This document shows positions 1 to 7,143 of a DNA stretch of 32,449 nt, piece after piece. The stretch covers positions 1 to 32,449 of the forward strand of contig JAMOUV010000013.1 of assembly GCA_027067965.1 (NCBI GenBank), in the 5' to 3' direction. This stretch comes from Flavobacteriales bacterium. GTDB lineage: Bacteria; Bacteroidota; Bacteroidia; Flavobacteriales; Flavobacteriaceae. Made by a program: the position numbers and the translations under genes. The notes beneath the pieces are model-generated. The model worked only from the letters and a program-made list of their open reading frames with translations, ran no database searches and was not told the DNA's origin. Within the stretch, counting starts at the first letter, position 1. Every line of letters starts with the position of its first letter.

Positions 1-347
1 CTCGCGGGCTAAGAATGGCCGCATCCGAAAAAATACGTTTAATTATTTTAACATATTTAAATTTTTAATTTTAGCAGAAAGGAATTAATGTTTATAAATC
101 TTTAATAATAACGTTATGTTTGGCGATAGTGATACCACAAATTCAATGAAACGCTCATTTTGTTGAACATATTTCATTAGAAATCGAGAAAAAGATTAAC
201 AAAACCTTAACTAATCATTGCTTGACTTGTATTGTTTTTCATTATTTCTTTGTATAGATTTAACTCTTTACGAAAAGGGCGCCCTTTTCAAAGATTTAAA
301 TCTACGGCTTGGCCAAGCCCGTATAAGTGCCGTTGCAATAAAACGGA
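1..347 (+). repeat. Long composite repeat, copy A (3' part only)
   Basis: The first bases match 29010 onward (copy C) nearly base for base for about 60 nt. Similarity continues with substitutions and small indels to about 252 against copies B and C, and to 347 against copy B. The 5' half of the unit, present in copies B and C, lies outside the window. This part holds an AT-rich stretch, a promoter and the start of a structured leader. A 60-codon open frame at 232-414 runs across the promoter and hairpins and is not considered real. Confidence 0.9.
222..252 (+). promoter_or_regulatory. Bacteroidota-type promoter of leader A
   Basis: TTGACTTG at 222-229 serves as -33 element and TTTCTTTG at 245-252 as -7 element (one mismatch to TAnnTTTG), with 20 nt between TTG and the -7 box. 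The same two boxes recur at 25520-25549 and 29231-29261 while the spacer between them differs, so the boxes look selected. Transcription would start near 258. Confidence 0.7.
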
Positions 348-440
348 ATATTGTACCGCTTATGCCATAGCGGATAGGTATGTTATGCTCCCCGGAGCAG
401 TAAAAAATAATTAAAAACCGCCCGGAGAGGCGGGATATTA
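256..440 (+). ncRNA. Structured 5' leader A upstream of the hexacysteine lipoprotein gene
   Basis: Immediately after the promoter lies a 48-nt near-palindrome (256-303) whose 18-nt core (272-289, centred on GGGCGCCC) is perfect. It is followed by a stem of ACGGC (304-308) with GCCGT (329-333) enclosing the palindrome GGCTTGGCCAAGCC (306-319). Further hairpins follow: CCGCT/AGCGG near 357-374, CTCCCCGGAG near 389-398, and CCGCC/GGCGG at about 419-434. Leaders B and C keep the first two stems with different sequences. It is probably a cis-acting leader RNA; what it senses or binds is unknown. Confidence 0.6.
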
Positions 441-479
441 AATATCGAAAAATTTTGTTTAACTTTAAAAGTTTTAGTT

Positions 480-1085
480 ATGAAAAAATTAGTTTTGTTC
501 TTTTTAATAACGTTTCTTCTTTTTTCTTGTTCAAAATTTGAAAAGACTAAATTTGAGCAACCATCTTTGAAGGAATCGGATAAAACCCATGTATTATTAA
601 ATGAATATCCTATTTCTTTAAATCATAGAATTAAGGATGATAATTTTTTAAAAACATATTTTCCTGAAGGATATTATTATAAAGAAAGTGTAGATTTTTG
701 GGCTGAAGGAAAAAATATGCGAATTGTTAAAATTATTTCAAAAAAGAAAATAAATTTAGTTGGGTACCTTATTAAAGATTTAAATAAGAATCTAAATTTA
801 TATTTTGTAGGATTTAATAGAAGTAATAATATGCTTGACTTGAAGGACTTTACTACACCTTTAAATAACAAAAAATTGAAATGGGAAAAAGATGAATCAT
901 TTAATCCTATTCAATGGGCCAAAAATCTTCAAAATACTGCTTTTCGAATTAAACCGAAATTTTGGGGGTTATCTTGCAGTGACAATATTATTCAATACCC
1001 AGACGGTTATTGTGAAGCGTGGTGTTGTTATTATGTTTTATATGTTAAAATTGGATGTGGATATAGTCCTGTTGATTGTCCTTAA
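480..1085 (+). CDS. Secreted lipoprotein with C-terminal six-cysteine domain
   Basis: I do not recognise a described family. The 201-aa product begins with a lipoprotein signal peptide: KK, a hydrophobic core, and lipobox LLFSC with Cys17 as the lipid-anchored residue. The middle is lysine- and asparagine-rich without clear motifs. The last 37 residues carry six cysteines spaced C-x11-C-x3-CC-x9-C-x6-C, with aromatic residues after the CC pair (CCYYV). The same arrangement closes the protein at 29384-29965 and part of it survives in the fragment at 30983-31210. An exported, membrane-anchored protein whose tail could form three disulfides is the simplest reading. It is the first gene after leader A, and the partner gene at 1097 starts 11 nt after its stop, so the two are probably co-transcribed. 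Confidence 0.85.
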   Translation: MKKLVLFFLITFLLFSCSKFEKTKFEQPSLKESDKTHVLLNEYPISLNHRIKDDNFLKTYFPEGYYYKESVDFWAEGKNMRIVKIISKKKINLVGYLIKDLNKNLNLYFVGFNRSNNMLDLKDFTTPLNNKKLKWEKDESFNPIQWAKNLQNTAFRIKPKFWGLSCSDNIIQYPDGYCEAWCCYYVLYVKIGCGYSPVDCP

Positions 1086-1096
1086 AATATCTTGAT

Positions 1097-1804
1097 ATGA
1101 AAAAAAGGAAAATTTTTTTTGTAAGTAGTATATTTTGGATTTTTGTCCTTTATGCGCAAGAATCACCCGATTCCGTCAAAGAAGAACAATTGGAAGTAGT
1201 TTATCTTACTTTATCTAAAAATCTTAAGGAGGAAATTAAATTTCCTCCTTCTTCCTCTTATATGAAAACTTGGATTTTATGGCCGGGACAAGAAATCATA
1301 GGAATTATTTATCCGAGTAGTTCTTTAGAAAATAAGAAATTAACACATGTTTCTTTTAAATTTGTACCGGAAAAGTATTTAAATCATAGGACCCGATCTA
1401 TTGAAAATGAACAACAGTCCTATTTCCCATTTTTAGTGATACATATTTATAAAAAACAAGATGAAACTTTAGATGAAATATGGAAAAGCGACACTCTTGT
1501 AATTAACACTCATAAAAAAGATATAATTAGTCTTTCTTTAAAAAAAGATACTATTTATTTTTATCCCGATGGTTTGGCATTTGGAATTGAAGTAATTGAT
1601 AAAAATAAAAAAGATTCAAAAACAAAACATTCAAAAAATGCTTATATACGTATAGGACTTTCCAAAAAAACTCCTTCATTATATACTGAAAAAACTTTTT
1701 TAAGGTTATTTAAAAAAGATTTTATTCATCCTATAGAACAATATTTTCCTCCTGAATTTAAAAAAAAGAAGAGAAACTTAGCCATTGCTTTTTCTTATGA
1801 GTAA
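1097..1804 (+). CDS. Secreted beta-rich partner protein (module A)
   Basis: The 235-aa product has a signal peptide (KKRK, hydrophobic segment, predicted cleavage after LYA before QES) and no lipobox cysteine. A TTG seven codons upstream (1076) would overlap the preceding gene; ATG 1097 directly before MKKRK is preferred. The body looks like alternating beta strands. A WPGQ motif near residue 62 is followed by strands and a central FLVIHIY segment. That pattern resembles the partner at 29973-30950 (YPGQ, then FLFRINI) and weakly the one at 31204-31980 (YPGD). Each of the three follows a hexacysteine lipoprotein gene or its remnant, which suggests a functional pair. It also recalls beta-sandwich proteins common in Flavobacteriia, but no function can be assigned. 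Confidence 0.8.
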   Translation: MKKRKIFFVSSIFWIFVLYAQESPDSVKEEQLEVVYLTLSKNLKEEIKFPPSSSYMKTWILWPGQEIIGIIYPSSSLENKKLTHVSFKFVPEKYLNHRTRSIENEQQSYFPFLVIHIYKKQDETLDEIWKSDTLVINTHKKDIISLSLKKDTIYFYPDGLAFGIEVIDKNKKDSKTKHSKNAYIRIGLSKKTPSLYTEKTFLRLFKKDFIHPIEQYFPPEFKKKKRNLAIAFSYE

Positions 1805-1875
1805 GATCGAAAAATTTTGTTTAATTTTAAAAATTGAACGTCATGAGAAAATTTTTGATTATTTCATTTTTCTAG
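1805..1875 (+). pseudogene. Remnant of a duplicated lipoprotein-gene start
   Basis: The stretch ATCGAAAAATTTTGTTTAA before the ATG at 480 recurs at 1806-1824 with its downstream bases partly conserved. It leads to an ATG at 1843 opening MRKFLIISFF, a signal-peptide-like beginning, then TAG at 1873-1875. This looks like the upstream region and first codons of a paralogous exported-protein gene that was duplicated and then lost. Confidence 0.5.
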
Positions 1876-1942
1876 GGTCTTTCATTTAAATTTTTAAATC
1901 AGGGCTATTTACGTTGATTTATTAAATATGTTACTTACAGTT

Positions 1943-2500
1943 ATGAGAGGAATGTTACTTTTTTTAATCATTATTATTTTGAATTTCTCCTGCTCATTTA
2001 AAATACATTACCAACCGGGGAGTTATCATTTAGAGCAATTAAAGCAAAAAGCCGAACAACTGAAATTGCCGGAGAAAGATGTATTTTATATTGATCCAGG
2101 GCTATTTGCTTCGCAAAAGCGGATTTATGGTAAAGTTCCCGTAAGATTTCAGGGAATGTTACTAGTTAATGCATCGGGACAGTTTTTGCAAATAGGAGAC
2201 GATTCTTGTGCAACGGGCTTACTTTACGATGCGAAATATTTTTCCGGTTTGCCATTGGATACGGTTACGGATAAAAGAATAATTTCTTATTACAAAGGAT
2301 TGGACGAGCGTATTAAACAAAAACCCTATACTTTTTTAATCTTTTGGTTAAAGGGAGTCCCTTCATTTTCTTTTAAACAACAGAAAAAGACAATTAATTT
2401 ATATTTAAATAAATGCGGGGATAGTTGTCAGGTGCTTTATTTGAATTCCAATATTTATAAAGAAGTATTAGATAATGTTAATTCAATGAATGCCCACTAA
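1943..2500 (+). CDS. Putative lipoprotein, unknown function
   Basis: Three ATG codons are available (1928, 1943, 1952). ATG 1943 gives MRGMLLF with a positive n-region and a 185-aa product, and is preferred. The lipobox is ILNFSC, so the mature protein would be lipid-anchored. The mature part contains the segment VRFQGMLLVNASGQFLQIGDD and a late CGDSC pair of cysteines. There is no resemblance to the hexacysteine tail of the gene at 480. It is third in line after leader A, 138 nt after the preceding intact gene, with a gene-start remnant between, so it may have its own promoter. No family recognised. Confidence 0.75.
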   Translation: MRGMLLFLIIIILNFSCSFKIHYQPGSYHLEQLKQKAEQLKLPEKDVFYIDPGLFASQKRIYGKVPVRFQGMLLVNASGQFLQIGDDSCATGLLYDAKYFSGLPLDTVTDKRIISYYKGLDERIKQKPYTFLIFWLKGVPSFSFKQQKKTINLYLNKCGDSCQVLYLNSNIYKEVLDNVNSMNAH

Positions 2501-2896
2501 ATTTTTAAAAGGAAAATAATGGAGATGAAAATGAGGAACGAACGATGCCGTGTCCGCCTCAGGCGGGAAGGATCTCTTTATTGGACTTTAACTTTCACTT
2601 TCACTTTAACTATAGCACCTTAGCCATTGGTCGTTTTCCGCCTTCGGTGGACTTCGGTGGAATGAAATCAATATAAGGTGTTATGACTACGAAAGGGATT
2701 ATTAATAATGAAAACTAATTTTAGTATGATGAGGATAATTATGAATCTAAGGAAATTAACCTAAAAGATAAGAAATAGCATATTGGTTTATAAATAGATC
2801 ATGTATTCTGTAATTTAGAATGAACTTGAGGAATAGGAATATCAATAAGTTTTGGTAAATTGTTGGGAGACACTCCTAATTAAAAGATTTTAGCAT
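2501..2896. repeat. Non-coding stretch with mosaic intergenic repeats
   Basis: Contains the module found at several other places in the window: AACGAACGATGCCGTGTCC, the hairpin CCGCCTCAGGCGG (2554-2566), an AATCTCTTT-like word, then a GGACTTTAACTTTCACTTT string (about 2583-2611). A second hairpin-like stretch with CCGCCTTCGGTGG lies near 2640. The remainder is AT-rich with frequent stops and no supportable gene. Confidence 0.75.
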
Positions 2897-3061
2897 ATGA
2901 ACCGGAAAATCATTTACATTCTTATTATCCTCTATGAAATGCAATTGATTTATTTCTTTATACGTAATAAGATAAATTTATCTTTTTTTCTTTCCATGAC
3001 GGTAGTGATGGTACTTTTAATCATTGCCATAAAATTAAGTAAAAAGGAACATAATGAATAA
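2897..3061 (+). CDS. Small membrane ORF, 54 aa
   Basis: ATG 2897 to TAA 3059-3061 encodes a 54-residue peptide with two hydrophobic segments (about residues 4-22 and 30-47), a basic stretch IRNK between them and a charged C-terminal tail KLSKKEHNE. Its layout resembles the 53-aa ORF at 22155-22316, but sequence identity is not evident. It sits in otherwise stop-rich non-coding DNA with no obvious promoter, so it may be a chance or decaying frame. Confidence 0.35.
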   Translation: MNRKIIYILIILYEMQLIYFFIRNKINLSFFLSMTVVMVLLIIAIKLSKKEHNE

Positions 3062-3402
3062 AAAAATAGTATGATTTTTAGAATATTAGCCGAGTTGCAA
3101 GGGGCGGTTTTGAATTGAAAGAATAAAAAATCAGTTTGTTAAAATTGATTTTCATTTCGTAAATTATCATACAACAGATGGCGATAAACCGGCAGCGGTA
3201 TGATTTTTGCACCAAAGATATAACCGGATAAGCCGTTATAATATTAAAAATTAAGATTAATTACGATTTATGATAAAGCAAATTGTTGCGTGGATTCTAA
3301 CTTATTACGATACTGTCTTTATTTAGTCGCTAATATACTTTAAAAATAAAAATTAAAAAATCCCCCGTTTTGTCATTTTGAAAATATGTCAATTATAAAA
3401 TA
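3062..3402. other. AT-rich intergenic region without a recognisable gene
   Basis: No open frame, RNA gene or dispersed repeat is apparent. TTTTG-containing words close to the GLPGLI start (about 3366-3390) could belong to its promoter but do not match the consensus well. Confidence 0.6.
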
Positions 3403-4140
3403 ATGAAAAACAAATTTCTATTATTAATTGTTTTTATCTTAAGTTTTTCGGGCTTATATGCCCAATATTATCAAGTGGAATATGCTTTTGAATTACTGCC
3501 GGTGCCCGGATTGAAAGTTACCGAAGAAGAAAAGGCCAAAATGCAACAAGTTAAAGGTATTGTAGATGATTTGGGTGCATATTTATCCCAACACCGGTAT
3601 ATTCTTACATTTACGCCGGACGAAAGTTATTATCACGTAGATGCGATGGAAATGCCCGATGATGTGGATAATCCGCCCATTTACCGAATTTCCATGCATG
3701 GAGCCATCAGGTATGGAGATTTTTATCAAAATGCCCGTACTCGTCAGGTATTAAACAGTACGGAAATGTCCGGAACTTTATATCTTCTGACGGATTCTTT
3801 GCAAAATAATTGGCAAATTACCGGTGAAACCAAAAAAATTGCGGGATACAATTGTATCAAAGCCATCGAAAAATGCGATAAATGTAAATATCCGGTGGAA
3901 GCGTGGTTTACACCACAAATTCCCGTTCCCTTCGGACCTGCGGGTTTCGGCGGTTTGCCGGGATTAATTCTCGAAGTCAAAAAATACAGGCAACTTTTAA
4001 GTGCGAAGAAGATTAAACAATTAAAAAACAAACCGGAGATTATAAAGCCGCAAAAAGGCGAGCGAATGACAACCAATGAGTATAAAGAAATGCTTTGGCG
4101 TAGGCGAATGGAAATGCGGCGCCGTCATAAGGCAAAATGA
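3403..4140 (+). CDS. GLPGLI family protein
   Basis: This 245-aa protein has a signal peptide ending in LYA before QYYQ and the family-defining GGLPGLILEV stretch at about residues 182-192, preceded by the usual ITGETKKIAGYNC segment and a two-Cys KCDKCKYPVEAWFTP region. These identify the GLPGLI family (TIGR01200), which is restricted to Bacteroidota, exported, and of unknown function. The C-terminus is a basic, arginine-rich tail. Its stop overlaps the next start by 4 nt (ATGA), indicating translational coupling to the outer-membrane receptor gene. This pairing is typical of the family. Confidence 0.93.
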   Translation: MKNKFLLLIVFILSFSGLYAQYYQVEYAFELLPVPGLKVTEEEKAKMQQVKGIVDDLGAYLSQHRYILTFTPDESYYHVDAMEMPDDVDNPPIYRISMHGAIRYGDFYQNARTRQVLNSTEMSGTLYLLTDSLQNNWQITGETKKIAGYNCIKAIEKCDKCKYPVEAWFTPQIPVPFGPAGFGGLPGLILEVKKYRQLLSAKKIKQLKNKPEIIKPQKGERMTTNEYKEMLWRRRMEMRRRHKAK

Positions 4141-6764
4141 AAAAAAGAATAACATATTTCTCAGTCATTTTTTTCGGTTTATTGCCCGTTATCCTTTCAG
4201 GTCAAAAATTACATGTGCATGGCAAAGTTACCGATACAACCGGCGAAGTCTTGCCCTTTGCCAATTTTATGGTGCTTGAACGGAGTCGCGATAGCACATC
4301 GGCATTTTATATAGGAAACGAACATGGTTCCTACGGTTTTTATCTCAAAGCCGGCAAATCCTATCAAGTCAAGGTATATTATCTCGGCTATAAAACCATG
4401 TCGTTCGATATTGACAGCAATCAAGTGGATGTAGAGAAAAATGTGGTCATGATACCGGATTACGAATCTTTGGATGCGGTGGAATTATTGGTGCGTATGC
4501 CCGTTCGTATAAAGGAAGATAGTGTCATTTATGTAGCGGATAGTTTTAGGAGCGGAAGGGAATGGAAACTAAAGGATTTGGTCAAAAAACTTCCGGGCAT
4601 GGAAATTACGAAAGAAGGTAATATTCGTGTCATGGGAAAAACGGTTTCCAAAGTATTGGTGGAAGACAAACCCTTTTTTGGAGGCAATCCCCGAATGGCT
4701 TTGGAAAATATTCCGGCCGATGCCGTAGATCAAATTGAGGCCGTGGATGATTATACGGATATCGGATTTATGCGGCAAGTTAATGATGAAAACAAGTTAA
4801 TCCTTAATATCAAATTGAAAAAAGGAAAAGAACGTTTCTTTTTCGGTGATATCACTGCGGCTGCGGGAACACGGAATAAATATTTGCTTAATCCTCATAT
4901 TTATCATTATGCTCCCCATTCTCAAACCGGTTTTATAGGTTATGCCGGTAATACCGATAATAATCCGGTTACCATGAAGGAAATCATGACTCTTCAAAAC
5001 GGAATGAATAATTTTCGAGCCGGTGAGGTGGTTAAGACATTCCGCTTATTTTCACCGTTATTTGAAGGTGATTTTTATAAAAAAAAGGATAGAATGGCCA
5101 CCCTGCAATGGCATCAAGACAAAGGAAAAAATACGTTAAGCATACTCGGACTTGCTTTTCGGCAAAATGCCGCCAATTATTCCCGGCAATTTTTACTCAG
5201 GCAAAGTACCGGTTATACCGAAAAAACAGATCAAAGCGGAGAGAAAACCGTACAAGCGGGTGTGATAAAAATAGATTGGCGCCATAAATCTAATGTATGG
5301 AATTATGTAGATATTCATCACACGACCAGTTTCAACCGGCAGGATTCCAATCAAAAAACGGACGGGTTAACGGATCAAGATAATTTTTCTATGAGCGAGG
5401 AAATAAATAAAAAACATTTCCTTTCGGAAACCGAAGGAGTTTGGTATAAAAAAATGAACCGGCATTGGATTTTTAGACTAAATATTCGCCATGCATATAC
5501 CACCGAAGAAAAACAAGATAATTTTTTAAGTTCTTATCCGATTTTTAACGACATTATCCATTGGGCGAACATGGAAAAATTTCCGGTAAAAGATAGTAGC
5601 ATTTTAAAAATAAACGAACTCAATAGTGTGGTAAAGTTATATTATTTGATGACTAATCGGTTTCATATTTATTTTACGGGTGGTTTTTCGAATGAAAGGA
5701 ACGAATATTTATCAGCCGCATGGAATCGCATTTCGGATACCTTGTCATGGAATTCTTTAAAAAACGAAGGATTTGATGAACATCTCAGCGGGCACATACG
5801 AGACTATTCGAGTTCCATTCAACTGAAATACACAACTCGTCGTTTTCTTGTGCGGGGTGGATGGAAATGGTACCGGTGGAAAAGTCCGTTTCGGAGCCGT
5901 GATATGTTTTATCCTTTCTTTTATTTGCGAAAAAGATTCGGTAAATCCAGAACTTTTATTATGCAATTCGACGGCAAGCCGGGGCAAATAGATTTCCCGG
6001 ATTTAGGGTCGCATTTTTATATTACCGGTATAAGAATGATAAAAAAAGGAAATCCCGACTTAACCCCCGATTTAACTTATCGTTTCGGTATAAATTTCAG
6101 GGACTTTAGTATTTCCAAGAAGTATTCTTTCTTTGCAGGATTATCTTATAGTTACGTGGCTCGTCCCCTCTCATCTCGAATAGTTTATTTAGGGCCTTCG
6201 GCTGTTCGGGAAATGTTTGTCAATACCCGTCCTTCAAAGGATTTTCGCTATTATGCTTCGATAAAATATTTTTTCAAGGATTTTTATGTGCAATTGCAAT
6301 ATAATCGTTTTGAAACCTATTTTTTTAAGCAATTCAACCGGAATGAAATGCCTATCGGTCGATATACCGGAAAATTTTATTTCAAAACCGGTCTTTTGGG
6401 ATGGGAACGTTTGGATTGGAATATGGAATTCGTATGGCAACATATTCGTCAACAAACCGGATCGTCGGAATATATTTCTTACGGCTATGAATTTAACACG
6501 GACTTGTCTTATTCCGTAGCAAGTGGATTTGATTTACATGCGGAATATTTTCATAAGCGCCTCAATCAATTGAATGCATTATACGGGGCACAGGTGAGAT
6601 TTTCCTATAAAGATAAGACGGATAAATGGCGGCTTTATTTGAGCGGTTATAATCTTTTTGGTAATCCCGACCGCTATTTTCGCTTTGAAAACGATACTTA
6701 TTATGAAAGTGAAATCCGCCGAATGCCTTCTTTTTGGCTAATCGGATTTGTTAGACGCATTTAA
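4137..6764 (+). CDS. Outer-membrane beta-barrel receptor, TonB-dependent-receptor-like
   Basis: The 875-aa protein starts with a signal peptide (cleavage about residue 22, after SGQ or just before it). Next comes a carboxypeptidase-regulatory-like beta domain (about residues 24-110; HVHGKVTDTTGEVLPFANF). A plug-like region follows (about 115-235; LVKKLPGMEITKEGNIRVMG and LENIPADAVDQIEAVDDYTD). The rest is a long barrel of alternating aromatic strands. I see no clear TonB box and no terminal Phe, as in the outer-membrane beta-barrel family usually linked to GLPGLI proteins. Substrate unknown. Translation is probably coupled to the upstream gene. Confidence 0.9.
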   Translation: MKKRITYFSVIFFGLLPVILSGQKLHVHGKVTDTTGEVLPFANFMVLERSRDSTSAFYIGNEHGSYGFYLKAGKSYQVKVYYLGYKTMSFDIDSNQVDVEKNVVMIPDYESLDAVELLVRMPVRIKEDSVIYVADSFRSGREWKLKDLVKKLPGMEITKEGNIRVMGKTVSKVLVEDKPFFGGNPRMALENIPADAVDQIEAVDDYTDIGFMRQVNDENKLILNIKLKKGKERFFFGDITAAAGTRNKYLLNPHIYHYAPHSQTGFIGYAGNTDNNPVTMKEIMTLQNGMNNFRAGEVVKTFRLFSPLFEGDFYKKKDRMATLQWHQDKGKNTLSILGLAFRQNAANYSRQFLLRQSTGYTEKTDQSGEKTVQAGVIKIDWRHKSNVWNYVDIHHTTSFNRQDSNQKTDGLTDQDNFSMSEEINKKHFLSETEGVWYKKMNRHWIFRLNIRHAYTTEEKQDNFLSSYPIFNDIIHWANMEKFPVKDSSILKINELNSVVKLYYLMTNRFHIYFTGGFSNERNEYLSAAWNRISDTLSWNSLKNEGFDEHLSGHIRDYSSSIQLKYTTRRFLVRGGWKWYRWKSPFRSRDMFYPFFYLRKRFGKSRTFIMQFDGKPGQIDFPDLGSHFYITGIRMIKKGNPDLTPDLTYRFGINFRDFSISKKYSFFAGLSYSYVARPLSSRIVYLGPSAVREMFVNTRPSKDFRYYASIKYFFKDFYVQLQYNRFETYFFKQFNRNEMPIGRYTGKFYFKTGLLGWERLDWNMEFVWQHIRQQTGSSEYISYGYEFNTDLSYSVASGFDLHAEYFHKRLNQLNALYGAQVRFSYKDKTDKWRLYLSGYNLFGNPDRYFRFENDTYYESEIRRMPSFWLIGFVRRI

Positions 6765-7143
6765 TTTAAGAAACTTTAATTATCCTTTTGCTCTATAAAA
6801 TCTAAAATCTACAATCGTTAATCTACAATCGTTAATCGTTAATCCCTTCTGTCATCCCCCCGTAGGTCGATACGACTCCTATGGAGGGTCTCGATACGAG
6901 TCCGTGACCTGCGGACGAAGGTCGATACGACTCACCCTTCGGGTTTGACAAGCGCAGCGACGCCGTGTCCGCCTCAGGCGGGAGAAATCTCTTTTCCGGA
7001 CTTTAACCTTGACCTTGACTTTGACTATTTTAAATCTGCAATCTGAAATCTGCAATCTGCAATCGTTAATCGTTAATACGAACTGTCCTCCTTTCAAAGG
7101 ATTGCTAAATTTTCAATATCTTTAGCGTTAAATTTTCGGAAAT
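6765..7143. repeat. Mosaic intergenic repeat cluster
   Basis: In order: tandem words AAATCTAAAATCTACAATCGTTAATC (about 6797-6845), a GTCATCCCCCC...GGTCGATACGACT stretch (6850-6960), GACGCCGTGTCC with hairpin CCGCCTCAGGCGG (6969-6981), GGACTTTAACCTTGACCTTG (from 6999), and again AATCTGCAATC words to about 7077. The same order recurs at 24680-24885. No gene. TATCTTTA at 7117-7124 may be the -7 box of the transporter gene, but no good -33 box is present. Confidence 0.8.

Noticed and set aside
232-414. A 60-codon open frame in leader A
   Set aside because: It spans the -7 box and hairpins, is not conserved in leaders B and C, and has no protein-like features.
480-1085. Diversity-generating retroelement as the cause of the variable lipoproteins
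   Set aside because: No reverse transcriptase gene or template/variable repeat pair with adenine-specific changes is seen in the window.
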